Shown here: piece after piece, positions 1-8,602 of the stretch
Layout of the letters: the number at the start of each line of letters is the position of its first letter
How positions within the stretch are numbered: position 1 is the stretch's first letter
Source of the DNA: Viola odorata
Taxonomy: Eukaryota > Streptophyta > Magnoliopsida > Malpighiales > Violaceae
Direction of reading: 5' to 3'
NCBI GenBank assembly: GCA_963691705.1
Contig: OY829542.1
Location: 32,412,579-32,476,578 of the forward strand
Length of the DNA stretch: 64,000 nucleotides
The notes under the pieces: model-generated
Seen by the model: only the letters and a program-made list of their open reading frames with translations
What the model was told of the DNA's origin: nothing
Databases searched by the model: none
Program-made: the position numbers and the translations under genes

Positions 1-1
1 T

Positions 2-1300
2 GTGTTACATGATCACTTTTATTGGCCTCACATCAAGCGTGATGTAGTGCGCATCATTGCTAGATGTTTAATTTGTCGTAGAGCCAAGTCTAAATCTGCT
101 GGTCATGGCGAATACATGCCGTTACCTATTCTTTCCCATCCTTGGACCGATTTGTCCATGGACTTTGTCGTTGGCCTGCCTCGGTCTAAGAACGGAAAGG
201 ATAGTGTCTTTGTTGTGGTGGACAGATTTTCGAAAATGTCCCATTTTATTCCATGTTCTACTACTTGTGATGCTACTCAGATTGCTGATTTATTCTTTTG
301 TGAAGTAGTCCGTTTGCATGGTGTTCCTTTGACTATTGTGAGTGATAGAGATACTAAGTTCCTTAGTCATTTTTGGCGTGTTTTATGGAAAAAGCTTGGT
401 ACCCGATTGTTATATTCCACTTCTTATCACCCACAAACGGATGGTCAAACTGAGGTTGTGAATCGTACACTTGGTTCACTTTTACGCACGTTAGTTCGTA
501 AGCATGTTTCTACTTGGGTTGATCATTTACCGTTTATTGAATTTGCTTACAACCGTGCTGTTCATTCTACTACTCATTACTCACCGTTTGAACTTGTGTA
601 TGGATTTAATCCTAGAACTGTTTTGGATTTAACTCCTTTACCGTTGAGTGATGTTGTAAGCTTAGATGGTGCACAGAAGGCTGATTTTGTCAGGCAATTA
701 CATGCTAAGGCAAAACAGAACATTGAGCGAATGAATGAGAAGCTGATGCAGAAACGGAACGATGGCCGACGGCTAGTGACGTTCCAGGTGGGTGATTGGG
801 TCTGGTTGCATATGCGCAAGGAGCGTTTTCCTGACCAATGCCGCGGCAAGCTATCTCCTAGAGGAGACGAACCGTTCCAGATTGTTGAGAAGATCAACAA
901 CAATGCCTACAAACTGGCTTTGCCGAGTGAGTATGGTGCCGTTAGCTCTACTTTTAATGTTTCTGACTTAGTCCTGTTTGATACAGATGACGAGTATGGA
1001 CTTGCTGATGATGCCGATTCGGATTCGAGGGCGAATCCTTCCGAAGGGGGAGGGAATGATGCGAATCCACGCATCCAGGTGCCTTTACCGCCAGCTGGTC
1101 CAATGACTCGAGCCAGGGCTCAAAAGCTTCAAGACCGATTGTCATCTCTCATTCACAAAGAGCTGGAATCTGAGATGACAAGTGAGAAAGCTACACTGAG
1201 AGAGAAGACAACTAGAGTGGTGAATCTTCTCACTTTCGGCTTGACCGATGTTCTGTCTGATAGAAATGGCATGGAGCCGATTCACGCAAACGGCACTTGA
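2..1300 (+). CDS. R1 integrase and C-terminal tail (partial, 5' end off-window)
   Basis: This is the C-terminal 432 residues of a Ty3/gypsy polyprotein. It inserts element cDNA into chromosomes. Visible are the last CxxC of the HHCC zinc-binding domain (CLIC, residues 22-25), then the catalytic triad: D54 in LSMDF, D115 in VSDRD and E151 in GQTEVVN. The spacing of D115 to E151 is exactly D-35-E. A GPY/F-like module follows near residue 285, but it reads GDEPF where relatives R11 and R16 have GDGPF or GDGSF. There is no canonical chromodomain. From about residue 352 the frame has crossed the polypurine tract and is encoded by the 3' LTR. This tail contains the motif PMTRARAQKLQDRLSSLIH, also found in R6, R11, R12 and R16. 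The codon at position 2 is internal, not a true start. Confidence 0.92.
   Translation: MLHDHFYWPHIKRDVVRIIARCLICRRAKSKSAGHGEYMPLPILSHPWTDLSMDFVVGLPRSKNGKDSVFVVVDRFSKMSHFIPCSTTCDATQIADLFFCEVVRLHGVPLTIVSDRDTKFLSHFWRVLWKKLGTRLLYSTSYHPQTDGQTEVVNRTLGSLLRTLVRKHVSTWVDHLPFIEFAYNRAVHSTTHYSPFELVYGFNPRTVLDLTPLPLSDVVSLDGAQKADFVRQLHAKAKQNIERMNEKLMQKRNDGRRLVTFQVGDWVWLHMRKERFPDQCRGKLSPRGDEPFQIVEKINNNAYKLALPSEYGAVSSTFNVSDLVLFDTDDEYGLADDADSDSRANPSEGGGNDANPRIQVPLPPAGPMTRARAQKLQDRLSSLIHKELESEMTSEKATLREKTTRVVNLLTFGLTDVLSDRNGMEPIHANGT
1043..1056 (+). other. R1 polypurine tract (PPT), inside the coding frame
   Basis: GAAGGGGGAGGGAA directly precedes the LTR start TGATGCGAATCC. It primes plus-strand DNA synthesis. 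It is also translated, as part of SEGGGND in the polyprotein. Confidence 0.9.
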
Positions 1301-2054
1301 CCGTTCTCATCCAAACAGTATCTGTCCGATTCACACAATCGGCACTTACCGTTTGGGTCAAAACGGCACTTGTCCGTTTCACTTAGCCGTTGCCGATTCT
1401 ATCATCTGTCGCGCATGCCGTTTGCTACACCCATTCCGCGTCACACATGTCTGCTCTTTGTTGATAAACGACTCCTGTCCGTTTCGCCTCTCCTGGAGTT
1501 GACGCGCGTTGACTGACCCTTTTAAGCAAGGCTGCGACCTTCTATTTATTTACTTTAATTAATTAAATAGATAATTTAATTAATTAGTTAAGTGTTCTAC
1601 TTTATTTATTATTCCTATTTTGGAATTAGGGTTTACTTGTAACCATTATATAAGGAGCCACTTGGCCTCCTTAGAAACTTGGCTGTTATTTGATAAATTG
1701 AGATATTCTCTTTAATCTCCGCCCCTTGTTCAAGTCGGTTGAACCTTGTTCTTCTTGAGTCCGCAATACTTGAGTCGTATACAAGTAAATCTTGGAATTG
1801 CATCCTACTTGTTGTTTATCTTCTTGTTCGGACTTTGGTTGGCTGTTGCCTAGCGTTCAGCAGGTCTTAGTTGTGCAAGTTTATCATTCACAAGGACCCT
1901 CTCTTGTTCGGATTTTGGTTGGCTGTTGCTTAGCGTTCAGCAGGTCTTAATTGTGCAAGTGAGTTCTATCTATTCTATCTATTCCGCAGGAAATCCATCT
2001 TTGAACAAAGATCAAAATTGGTGCTACGCATCCTAGGGAACCAGGATCGTATCA
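1057..2054 (+). repeat. R1 3' LTR (998 bp)
   Basis: Begins TGATGCGAATCC and ends GGATCGTATCA, an imperfect inverted terminal pair. The first 244 bp are coding (end of the R1 polyprotein). U3 also carries many short CCGTTT/CCGATT-type repeats between about 1275 and 1450. A TATA box lies at 1647. Homologous to the LTRs of R11 and R16. Confidence 0.93.
1647..1654 (+). promoter_or_regulatory. R1 LTR TATA box
   Basis: TATATAAG about 590 bp into the LTR. The equivalent block (CTTATATAAGGAGCC) recurs in R7, R13 and R16. Transcription would start roughly 30 bp downstream, marking the U3/R boundary. Confidence 0.7.
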
Positions 2055-2430
2055 GTCAGCCTAGACCAACTCTTAGCTAGCTAATTAGGGTTCTTCAAAC
2101 CAGCACACTATCTTCTCCAATTCGGGTTGCTCATCTCTTTTGATGAGAGGGCTGAATTGATTAGAGATCCTTTGTTCTTTTCAGCAAGGTTACTCAATAC
2201 ATCTTGAGGGGGTTTGCTAAGAATAGAGTTCTTATTTCTTACTCCTAAATACACCTTTCCTCTACATCCATGTTCATCCGCTGCATCTAACTCCGTCATC
2301 CCTTGAAATACTCATTCGCATCATCCTTTCTATCCGATTCAAGCAAGTTGCCGACCTCTTGAAGAGACTAGATCCGGCTCCCTCTCAAACCAGCGGCTAA
2401 ACTCCTCTAAAAGGAGCTAGGGCCTTATCA
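2055..2430 (+). repeat. R2 5' LTR, 3' portion
   Basis: The last 376 bp of the R2 LTR. It matches 17191-17566 closely. The first half was separated by the R1 insertion and lies before the window. Ends GGGCCTTATCA. Confidence 0.9.
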
Positions 2431-2432
2431 AG

Positions 2433-2444
2433 TGGTAGCGGAGC
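2433..2444 (+). other. R2 primer-binding site
   Basis: TGGTAGCGGAGC begins 2 nt inside the LTR, the expected place for the tRNA primer site. It differs at two positions from the common plant initiator-Met site TGGTATCAGAGC. The same variant occurs in all other families here. Confidence 0.75.
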
Positions 2445-3786
2445 TCCAATCCGTGCTCTAGGTTGGTAAATTTCATCGTTTTCACCGTTGAATCGACTGA
2501 AAAGTTTTCTGTTTTCGGGTAAATTTCACCACCGTTCCTCTAAACTGAAATTACTTGTTCTTTCCATTTCCTACGGTTCAAACACTTATTCCTTCCATAT
2601 CCACGGTGGAAACATTGTTTCTAACCGTGGGAATCAATCGTTTGTCATTCCGAGCATTTCTGATTTTAGGTCAAAAATTTTCGTTTCTAGTGATTTGTTC
2701 TTGCACAAACACATTGGATAGATTGATTTGTGTTTATTGTGTCTTTTGTGACTGAAATCTTCATCTTCTTGACAATATTTGCTGCTGAATATATTGGAGC
2801 TTCCTATGGTGGCTATGAGAGCCATGTGGACTGATTTTATTTGAGCCAAGTATTTCACATTTAATCCTCTCTTCCTATTCGGGCACATCTCCCTATTTTC
2901 AGCCTAGTATTCTCATTTACTTGTGCACACAGCCGGCCCTAAAACCAACAAGCTTCCCTCACCCTTTGTTTGTCATACACTTGGCATAAACTCCTTGTCA
3001 TACAATCTGATTTGCCTAAGCTCATTGTCACACATCTTGGTGCATATTAGTGAAAATTGTGGTGCATTTTAGTGACAACTTTGGGTGCATGTTAACCAAA
3101 ACTTGGGTGCATTTTAGCAAAATTTTTGGTGCATTTTAACTTCAAAATACTGGTTTATTTTAGTGGAAAATTTCGGTGCACGTTAGCAAAAAATTGTCAA
3201 TTCGTGAAGTTTTTTTTAACTTGCAAAATTATTTGCCTTCCACTTCAATTATCAAAAACTCATTTCATACATTTATTGAAGCTCTCTTGCATTTACAAAA
3301 AAAAAGACAGCAAAGAAAAGAAAGGGATCAAAAGAGTAAAAGAAATCCCTAAGTCAAAAAAAAAAAAAGTAAAGAAAGAAAGGGATCAAAAGAGTGAAAT
3401 CAGTCCCTCAATCAAAAGAAAAAGAATACATGTGAGTCAAAGCAAGTGGCAAAATGTATGTGTGCATTTGAAGTGTTTTCGTTCAAGTTAAGGTGTGCAT
3501 TTACCAAGTGTTTCATTTTACTGCAAATTTTGAATTGTGAAGCTTAGTCTCGCTTCCCTCCATTTTTTCTAGTGTTGGTCCTTTGAGCTTGCCTTTCTTT
3601 TGTGTCTTTGAGTTTTCGTCCCTTGATTCCTACGCCAATATCCACTCTAACCTAATTAGTGTTCAAACTCAAGCAATTTTCCTTGAACACTAATTCGGTT
3701 TCCTTACCTTTCATTTCTGCCCTAGTTTTCTTTGATTCTCCTTGTGCGCATTGAGTCTTAGAGTCATTGCTAGCTATTTTGTTTGG
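2445..3786 (+). other. R2 leader, part 1 (untranslated)
   Basis: About 1.3 kb without a credible gene. It holds a 7-copy 22-bp tandem repeat (3039-3197). It also holds an A-rich stretch near 3296-3430, in which a block containing AAGGGATCAAAAGAGT occurs twice, and scattered TTGTCATACA-like motifs. The minus strand of R5 (18180-19257) carries the same leader. It ends at the R3 target site TTTGG (3782-3786). Confidence 0.8.
3039..3197 (+). repeat. Seven-unit ~22-bp tandem repeat in the R2 leader
   Basis: GGTGCATTTTAG-like units start at 3039, 3061, 3084, 3106, 3128, 3152 and 3175, a spacing of 22-24 bp. Each unit is followed by an A/T-rich half. The same array is present in R5 at about 18738-18885 on the minus strand. 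Confidence 0.85.
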
Positions 3787-4413
3787 TGATATGAGCTTAA
3801 AGGCTCCAGCTCGTCCTTATGCCTTGCCCGGACCAGCCTTGGATCTCACGGCAAAAACTAGCACATTAGGGACTGTTTTGGTGATCAAGTCAGCCGGCCT
3901 TCCTAGGTTTAAATGAAGGGTTATTTTAGGGTTTTCTCATGTAATAATTATCAAGCTATAAATAGAAGGAGATAGCCTCTTTTATAGCATGCCTTTGATT
4001 TTGATGATATTCTCTTTAGCCAATTCTTAGAGCAAACTAGTGTAACTTAGGGTTCTTGGTAACCGGTGCCATTAGGGCTGAAAACCATTGTTTATCTTCT
4101 ATCTCTTCTTGTACTTAAGCTCTTGAGCTTTGTTCTTAAATCAGAAAAGAGAGATCCTTAACTAGTTTGTAGAAAGGTTGCTTGTTCTTATGATCAAGAG
4201 GGTTTTCTAATTAGTTAAGTTCTTATTATGTTCATCATCTAAACACCTCTAAACATCATCCATTTCCGCTGCAACACATACTCCATTTGAACACTAAAAG
4301 CACCTTCATCCGTTCATCCATCCAAGCTGCCAACCTCTCACAAGAGGACTAGATCCAGCTCAAGAATAGCAATTCGGTCTCCTTCTATCCAAATCGAAGT
4401 TGAGCCGTTATCA
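3787..4413 (+). repeat. R3 5' LTR (627 bp)
   Basis: Begins TGATATGAGC and ends GCCGTTATCA. Its 3' half is shared with the R4 LTR while the 5' part is different. TATA box at 3957. Confidence 0.95.
3957..3964 (+). promoter_or_regulatory. R3 LTR TATA box
   Basis: TATAAATA, repeated in the 3' LTR at 6472. It lies 170 bp into the LTR, giving a short U3 compared with family A. Confidence 0.65.
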
Positions 4414-5024
4414 AGTGGTAGCGGAGCTCCAGCTGTCCTCTAGGTTGGTTTTTCTTGTTCTCCTCTTCATTTCTACGGTTAGAATCATCTTCTCTACCGT
4501 AGAACTTCTTTCCTTTGTGCTGAATTTTTTCTGTTTTTCATATCCGTTCCTCTCTTTGGTTCAAACTGATTTTCCTTGAGTTTCTTCGGTTCAAACACCT
4601 TGATACTTCTATCCAATTCAAAATCAGTGCGCAGTTTTCACTCGAAATTTCAGCTTTGAGTCTTTCATTTCTTTGTGATTTTCTCTTCTTGTTTCTTTGA
4701 GTCTTTTCTTGAGTAGCTTGAGCTGTGTTGTTTTTTTCTTTGTTTTCACATATTATTACTCTATTCTAAGTCCAATTTCGGCCCAAATTAAATCCTTTTT
4801 CCTTGGGCAGAATTTTGACTTTCCTTGCCTTTCTTTCGTACCTTGGTTGTCTTGCTTTCCTTGAGCCCTAGTTAGGTATTTCTAGCTTAGGTCTTCGGTT
4901 GGTGATTTAGATAAGAGTGTGAGAGAAGAGTGTGAGTACATTAGAGTGACAAACACGAGAGTGAAATGCGTGAGGGAGAGACTAACCCCTTTCAGCTATC
5001 AATTGTGTTTATTTTTCCTTTTGT
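4414..5024 (+). other. R3 primer site and leader
   Basis: TGGTAGCGGAGC at 4416-4427, then an untranslated T-rich leader. Near its end (4966-5024) it carries the conserved GCGTGAGGGAGAGACTAAC block and a TTTTGTAG acceptor-like site. In other families these precede the gag ATG; here the expected ATG reads CTG. Confidence 0.75.
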
Positions 5025-5168
5025 AGGAATTTTTCTGTCTTCCTACATACCGCCGTATTTGAGGGTTGCTCCTACTAGCCACGCATCTTGGTATCATGTT
5101 GAGCAGCCCCCCACCTTGACCGTAGCCATGAGTACTTCACCAAGGCTTCCCCTTCCACTCCTTCCTGG

Positions 5169-6431
5169 TTGGAGTATGATCATATTGCGCCCTCTCGGCA
5201 AGCCTATGCGTATGAGTCTTATGCGACTAGTGGAGAGATTTCGTATGGGCATGAGGACTACGTCACCAAGGCTGCCCCATCCCCACACCTTGGCACCTCA
5301 CCTTTCGCCTTGAGGATGGCTCCAATTCTAGCGCGCTTGGACAGAAGCACTCAAGCCATGACAAACACCATGGCCGCAATGACACTTATATGTGATAACC
5401 TACGGGTTTCCGGCTACCTTGGGCAATGTGAAGAGGTTAGCATTTGTACTCTTGGTTCACCATCAGTCAAGGAAAGTTTAGTGCCGCTTGGGAGGGAAAT
5501 GAATGTATTGCAATCCATGGATGGTTTTGAGACACTGTTGGTCGAGGAGATTGAGGATCTTCCTAGTGTTGTTTCGACCGATTCACCATCACTTATTGAG
5601 GATGATTTGCCTCCATTTGAGGAGAAGCTACTGGTTTCGGATGTGCATAGGGGGTTTGGGAGCGAAACGAACACATGTAGGGCTTGTGAGTCCACTTCGG
5701 ATTGCCATGAGACAGCCGCTCATTGCCTTGCATTGCAGCGCAAATTTCAGTCCTTGGGTAGTGCCTTCTCCATCATTCCGAGGGTGCCTATACATAGATT
5801 TGTGGATCCGTTTCTCCTCAGTTTTCGTCACATGGGCAGCGCACATTTCTTTCCATTTGAGGCGCCATCAAGTGGTCTCACGGTCTCGCACTTTACACGG
5901 ATTCCGTCCGCTGCTCGTTTGGTTCACCATAGCGCCCTCGCCTTATCAGCCACTACTAAGAGCCCGCAATTGGCCCTAGTTCACTCCTTGCCTCGTCATG
6001 GTCAATCCTTGATTGTTCTTGGCTGTTTTCCTTCCACGCCTACCTATCTTCCCCAATCAAGGCCTCCATCTTGGCCTATATTCCCTGAAAGGTGTAGTTG
6101 GAGGGTTCCGTGTGTATCCACAAGTTGTGAGCATGCCTTGACCTGTTTGGCCCTGCAAGGGATGGACCCTATAGATTCGTGGTCGAATCTCCTCAAAGGG
6201 GGAGGGGATAATACGAGCTTGAAGACTCTCACTCCACTTTCGGAACCCCACACCCTCCAAAGCTTAGATTCGAGGATGAATCTCTTCAAAGGGGGATGGG
6301 ATGATATGAGCTTAAAGGCTCCAGCTCGTCCTTATGCCTTGCCCGGACCAGCCTTGGATCTCACCGCGAAAACTAGCACATTAGGGACTATTTTGGTGAT
6401 CAAGTCAGCCGGCCTTCCTAGGTTTAAATGA
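5169..6431 (+). CDS. R3 ORF: unrecognised protein with eroded-integrase-like C-terminal half
   Basis: 420 residues, no database-style name. Near residue 50 is a helical block (MAPILARLDRSTQAMTNTMA) that could coil. From about residue 150 the order of motifs resembles integrase: VSDVH..FGS where integrase has VSDRD..FLS; then S-x-CHE for STSCHP; LGSAF for LGSLL; DPFLLSF for PFIEFAYN; PFE for SPFELVY. The catalytic glutamate position has no acidic residue. That relationship is inferred by eye. The same protein, closely similar, is in R4. The frame continues across both PPTs, and the last ~43 residues are encoded by the 3' LTR. The N-terminus is probably broken: a reading frame from 5025 to 5313 supplies a related start in another frame. 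Possibly a non-catalytic helper, or simply decayed pol. Confidence 0.6.
   Translation: MEYDHIAPSRQAYAYESYATSGEISYGHEDYVTKAAPSPHLGTSPFALRMAPILARLDRSTQAMTNTMAAMTLICDNLRVSGYLGQCEEVSICTLGSPSVKESLVPLGREMNVLQSMDGFETLLVEEIEDLPSVVSTDSPSLIEDDLPPFEEKLLVSDVHRGFGSETNTCRACESTSDCHETAAHCLALQRKFQSLGSAFSIIPRVPIHRFVDPFLLSFRHMGSAHFFPFEAPSSGLTVSHFTRIPSAARLVHHSALALSATTKSPQLALVHSLPRHGQSLIVLGCFPSTPTYLPQSRPPSWPIFPERCSWRVPCVSTSCEHALTCLALQGMDPIDSWSNLLKGGGDNTSLKTLTPLSEPHTLQSLDSRMNLFKGGWDDMSLKAPARPYALPGPALDLTAKTSTLGTILVIKSAGLPRFK
6195..6301 (+). other. R3 tandem PPT modules
   Basis: Two purine tracts lie in the same frame: AAAGGGGGAGGGG (6195-6207) followed by a vestigial LTR-like start TAATACGAGC, and AAAGGGGGATGGGA (6288-6301), which abuts the present LTR. 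Both are embedded in SNLLKGG / MNLFKGG peptide contexts. Confidence 0.8.
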
Positions 6432-6928
6432 AGGGTTATTTTAGGGTTTTCTCATGTAATAATTCTCAAGCTATAAATAGAAGGAGATAGCCTCTTTTAT
6501 AGCTTGCCTTTGATTTTGATGATATTCTCTTTGGCCAATTCTTAGAGTAAACTAGTGTAACTTAGGGTTCTTGGTAACCGGTGCCATTAGGGCTGAAAAC
6601 CATTGTTTATCTTCTATCTCTTCTTGTAATTAAGCTCTTGAGCTTTGTTCTTAAATCAGAAAAGAGAGATCCTTAACTAGTTTGTAGAAAGGTTGCTTGT
6701 TCTTATGATCAAGAGGGTTTTCTAATTAGTTAAGTTCTTATTATGTTCATCATTTAAACACCTCTAAACATCATCCATTTCCGCTGCAACACATACTTCA
6801 TTTGAACACTAAAAGCACCTTCATCCGTTCATCCATCCAAGCTGCCAACCTCTCACAAGAGGACTAGATCCGGCTCAAGAACAGCAATTCGGCCTCCTTC
6901 TATCCAAATCGAAGTTGAGCTCTTATCA
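6302..6928 (+). repeat. R3 3' LTR (627 bp)
   Basis: TGATATGAGC to GCTCTTATCA; same length as the 5' LTR. Its first 130 bp encode the tail of the R3 ORF. Confidence 0.95.
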
Positions 6929-7070
6929 TTTGGTTTGGAACTGAAGTTTGAGTGGGTGAGATTGTGAGAGCATTAGAGTGTAGTGCGAAACACGAGCGAT
7001 ACACGTGAGGGAGGGACTAACCCTTTATTATTTGCAATTGCGTTTGCGTCTTTTTGCAGGTACATTTTCT
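6929..7070 (+). promoter_or_regulatory. R2 leader part 2 with conserved pre-gag block
   Basis: Contains CACGTGAGGGAGGGACTAAC (7001-7020) and TTTTTGCAG ending at 7059, 11 nt before the gag ATG. The block looks like a donor, branch point and acceptor of a tiny intron (55 nt), or a conserved RNA signal. It recurs in R3, R4, R6, R8, R11 and R14. Confidence 0.6.
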
Positions 7071-8566
7071 ATGTCTAACCACGGCACAAATTTGAGTGAG
7101 GGGTCGGATGAGTCCTCTCCTCTAAACCCGGCCATGGCATCTCTTACGGTCCAAATGGGAAAGACTCGCCAACATGTGGCTGCTTTGCAACAACACGCCA
7201 CAAGACAAGAGCAAGCCAATATTGACATCTTGGCTGCCATTGCTGCCTTAGAGGCAAAAGTTTCTACACCCTCACCACAACCTCCAAATTACCCTCCAAC
7301 CATGACTTACCCACCCCAACCTTCCCCACAAGCCCCAATTTATACACCAGCCCCAAATTACACACCACAAGCCCATTTTCATCAAACTACTCACCCACAA
7401 GATCCTACTAGTCTCGACTACTATGCCTTCCCGCAAGTAGAGGGTCATACGAATAGGGCTACAACAGCCGGCGATCTTGGCCACGATGAGTAAGCCCTAG
7501 GCCACCATACTCACCATACCATGCCCCCACATCTTGAACACAACCGTAGCAATTTTTTGGTGGACAATCATGGCATCGCTTTTCCTCATCCGCCTAGCCA
7601 GCCACACGTGCAACCTAATCAGCCCTACACCCACACTCTTGACACGAGACAGCCACCACATCAGGCCCCCCCACCCGGACCACCACCACATAACCCTAGA
7701 CAACCGCATACACCAACTCTACTCCAAATAGCTAATCACCTAGCTGTTCCTCTACATCATGCGAATGCATATGTCCCACCCCATTATGAGCAGCCTAGGC
7801 AGCAACATCCACCTCACTATGAACACGCTCACAATGCTCGAAGGTTTGATCATGATGAGATATACGAGCAGCGGGGTTATAGCACAATGAGGAGAGAGTG
7901 GATCACAACCTCTCGAGTATCAAGTTGTCAATCCCTACCTTCGAGGGTAAGGATGACCCGGATACTTTTCATGAATGGGAGAACAAAGTGGATAGGCAAT
8001 TTGCTTGTTACAACTACTCCGAGACAAAGAAGCTGAAATTGGCCATTGTAGAGTTCACGGGCTTAGCGATACAATGGTGGGATCGCCTTTGTTTGATAAA
8101 GAGAAATGAGGGCAGCCCGCTTATTGAGACTTGGGAGGAGTTGAGGACTGAAATGAGGCGTCGGTTTGTGCCCCCACACTACATCCGTGACTTGCACCAG
8201 TGTCTCCAACGTTTGTATCAAGGCCCCCGTACCGTGAGTGACTACTACTACGAGATGTTGACTTGTTTGATGCGGGCAAGCACAAATGAGACCACGGAGG
8301 CCACCATGGCTCATTTTATGAGTGGTCTACACAAGGAAATTTCCTATCAGCTAGACTTCCACAAGTACGACACATTGGAGGAGATGTTCCATTTGGCCTT
8401 AAAAATTGAGAAGCAAGTGACTGCCAAGCTGAAAACACCCTACACCTCTCCTTCACCTTTCCAAAAATCATGGCAGACCCCTCCCTTCCCTTCTAAGTCT
8501 ACCAATGACAGCCCCAAACCACCTTTCACAACCAAGCCAAACACCACCCCAAACACTACAAATTAG
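7071..8566 (+). pseudogene. R2 gag (broken)
   Basis: Starts ATGTCTAACCAC. The N-terminal part has a helical segment (GKTRQHVAALQQHATRQEQA) and then a Pro/Tyr/His-rich stretch. The retroviral-type capsid core begins near 7898 (FEGKDDPDTFHEWE..., IQWWDRL, RRRFVPPHY, GPRTVSDYYYEM, LHKEISYQL). Disruptions: TAA at 7491 where the R5 copy has a sense codon (GAGTAA versus GAGGAA), a frameshift near 7890, and stops TAG 8564 and TAA 8600 before the zinc knuckle. Gag would form the cytoplasmic virus-like particle. Confidence 0.88.
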
Positions 8567-8602
8567 CCACCTTACCCTCCAAAACCACCCTTAAACACCT
8601 AA

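Larger units (their letters stand above)
1..2054 (+). mobile_element. R1: 3' end of an autonomous Ty3/gypsy element (family A)
   Basis: The window opens inside the integrase of a plus-strand LTR retrotransposon, followed by its polypurine tract and complete 3' LTR. The 5' half lies outside the window. After the LTR end (GGATCGTATCA at 2044-2054) the sequence resumes inside the LTR of R2: bases from 2056 match the R2 3' LTR from 17191. So R1 inserted into the R2 5' LTR. The right flank is GTCAG and the left flank cannot be seen. R11 and R16 belong to the same family. Confidence 0.93.
3787..6928 (+). mobile_element. R3: complete non-autonomous LTR element, 3.14 kb, TSD TTTGG
   Basis: Two direct 627-bp LTRs (3787-4413 and 6302-6928) flank a primer site, a leader, one long ORF and two successive PPT-like tracts. 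The 5-bp duplications TTTGG (3782-3786 and 6929-6933) are perfect. No RT or protease is visible. By eye the two LTRs differ at roughly 15 positions. R4 is a relative. Confidence 0.95.

Noticed and set aside
1270..1460. CRISPR-like short repeats (CCGTTT/CCGATT every ~20 bp) in R1 U3
   Set aside because: Units are only 6-8 bp, irregularly spaced and imperfect; part of a plant LTR.
2431..2450. tRNA gene suggested by AGTGGTAGCGGAGCTC
   Set aside because: It resembles tRNA D-arm text but lacks a cloverleaf context and recurs precisely at every LTR end, so it is the primer-binding site.
2488..2888. Small overlapping ORFs near 2.5-2.9 kb
   Set aside because: AT-rich leader of R2; no conserved protein, and the same region in R5 shows no matching conservation of frame.
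3126..3491. 121-aa Lys-rich ORF
   Set aside because: Encoded by A-rich repeats of the leader; low complexity, not gene-like.
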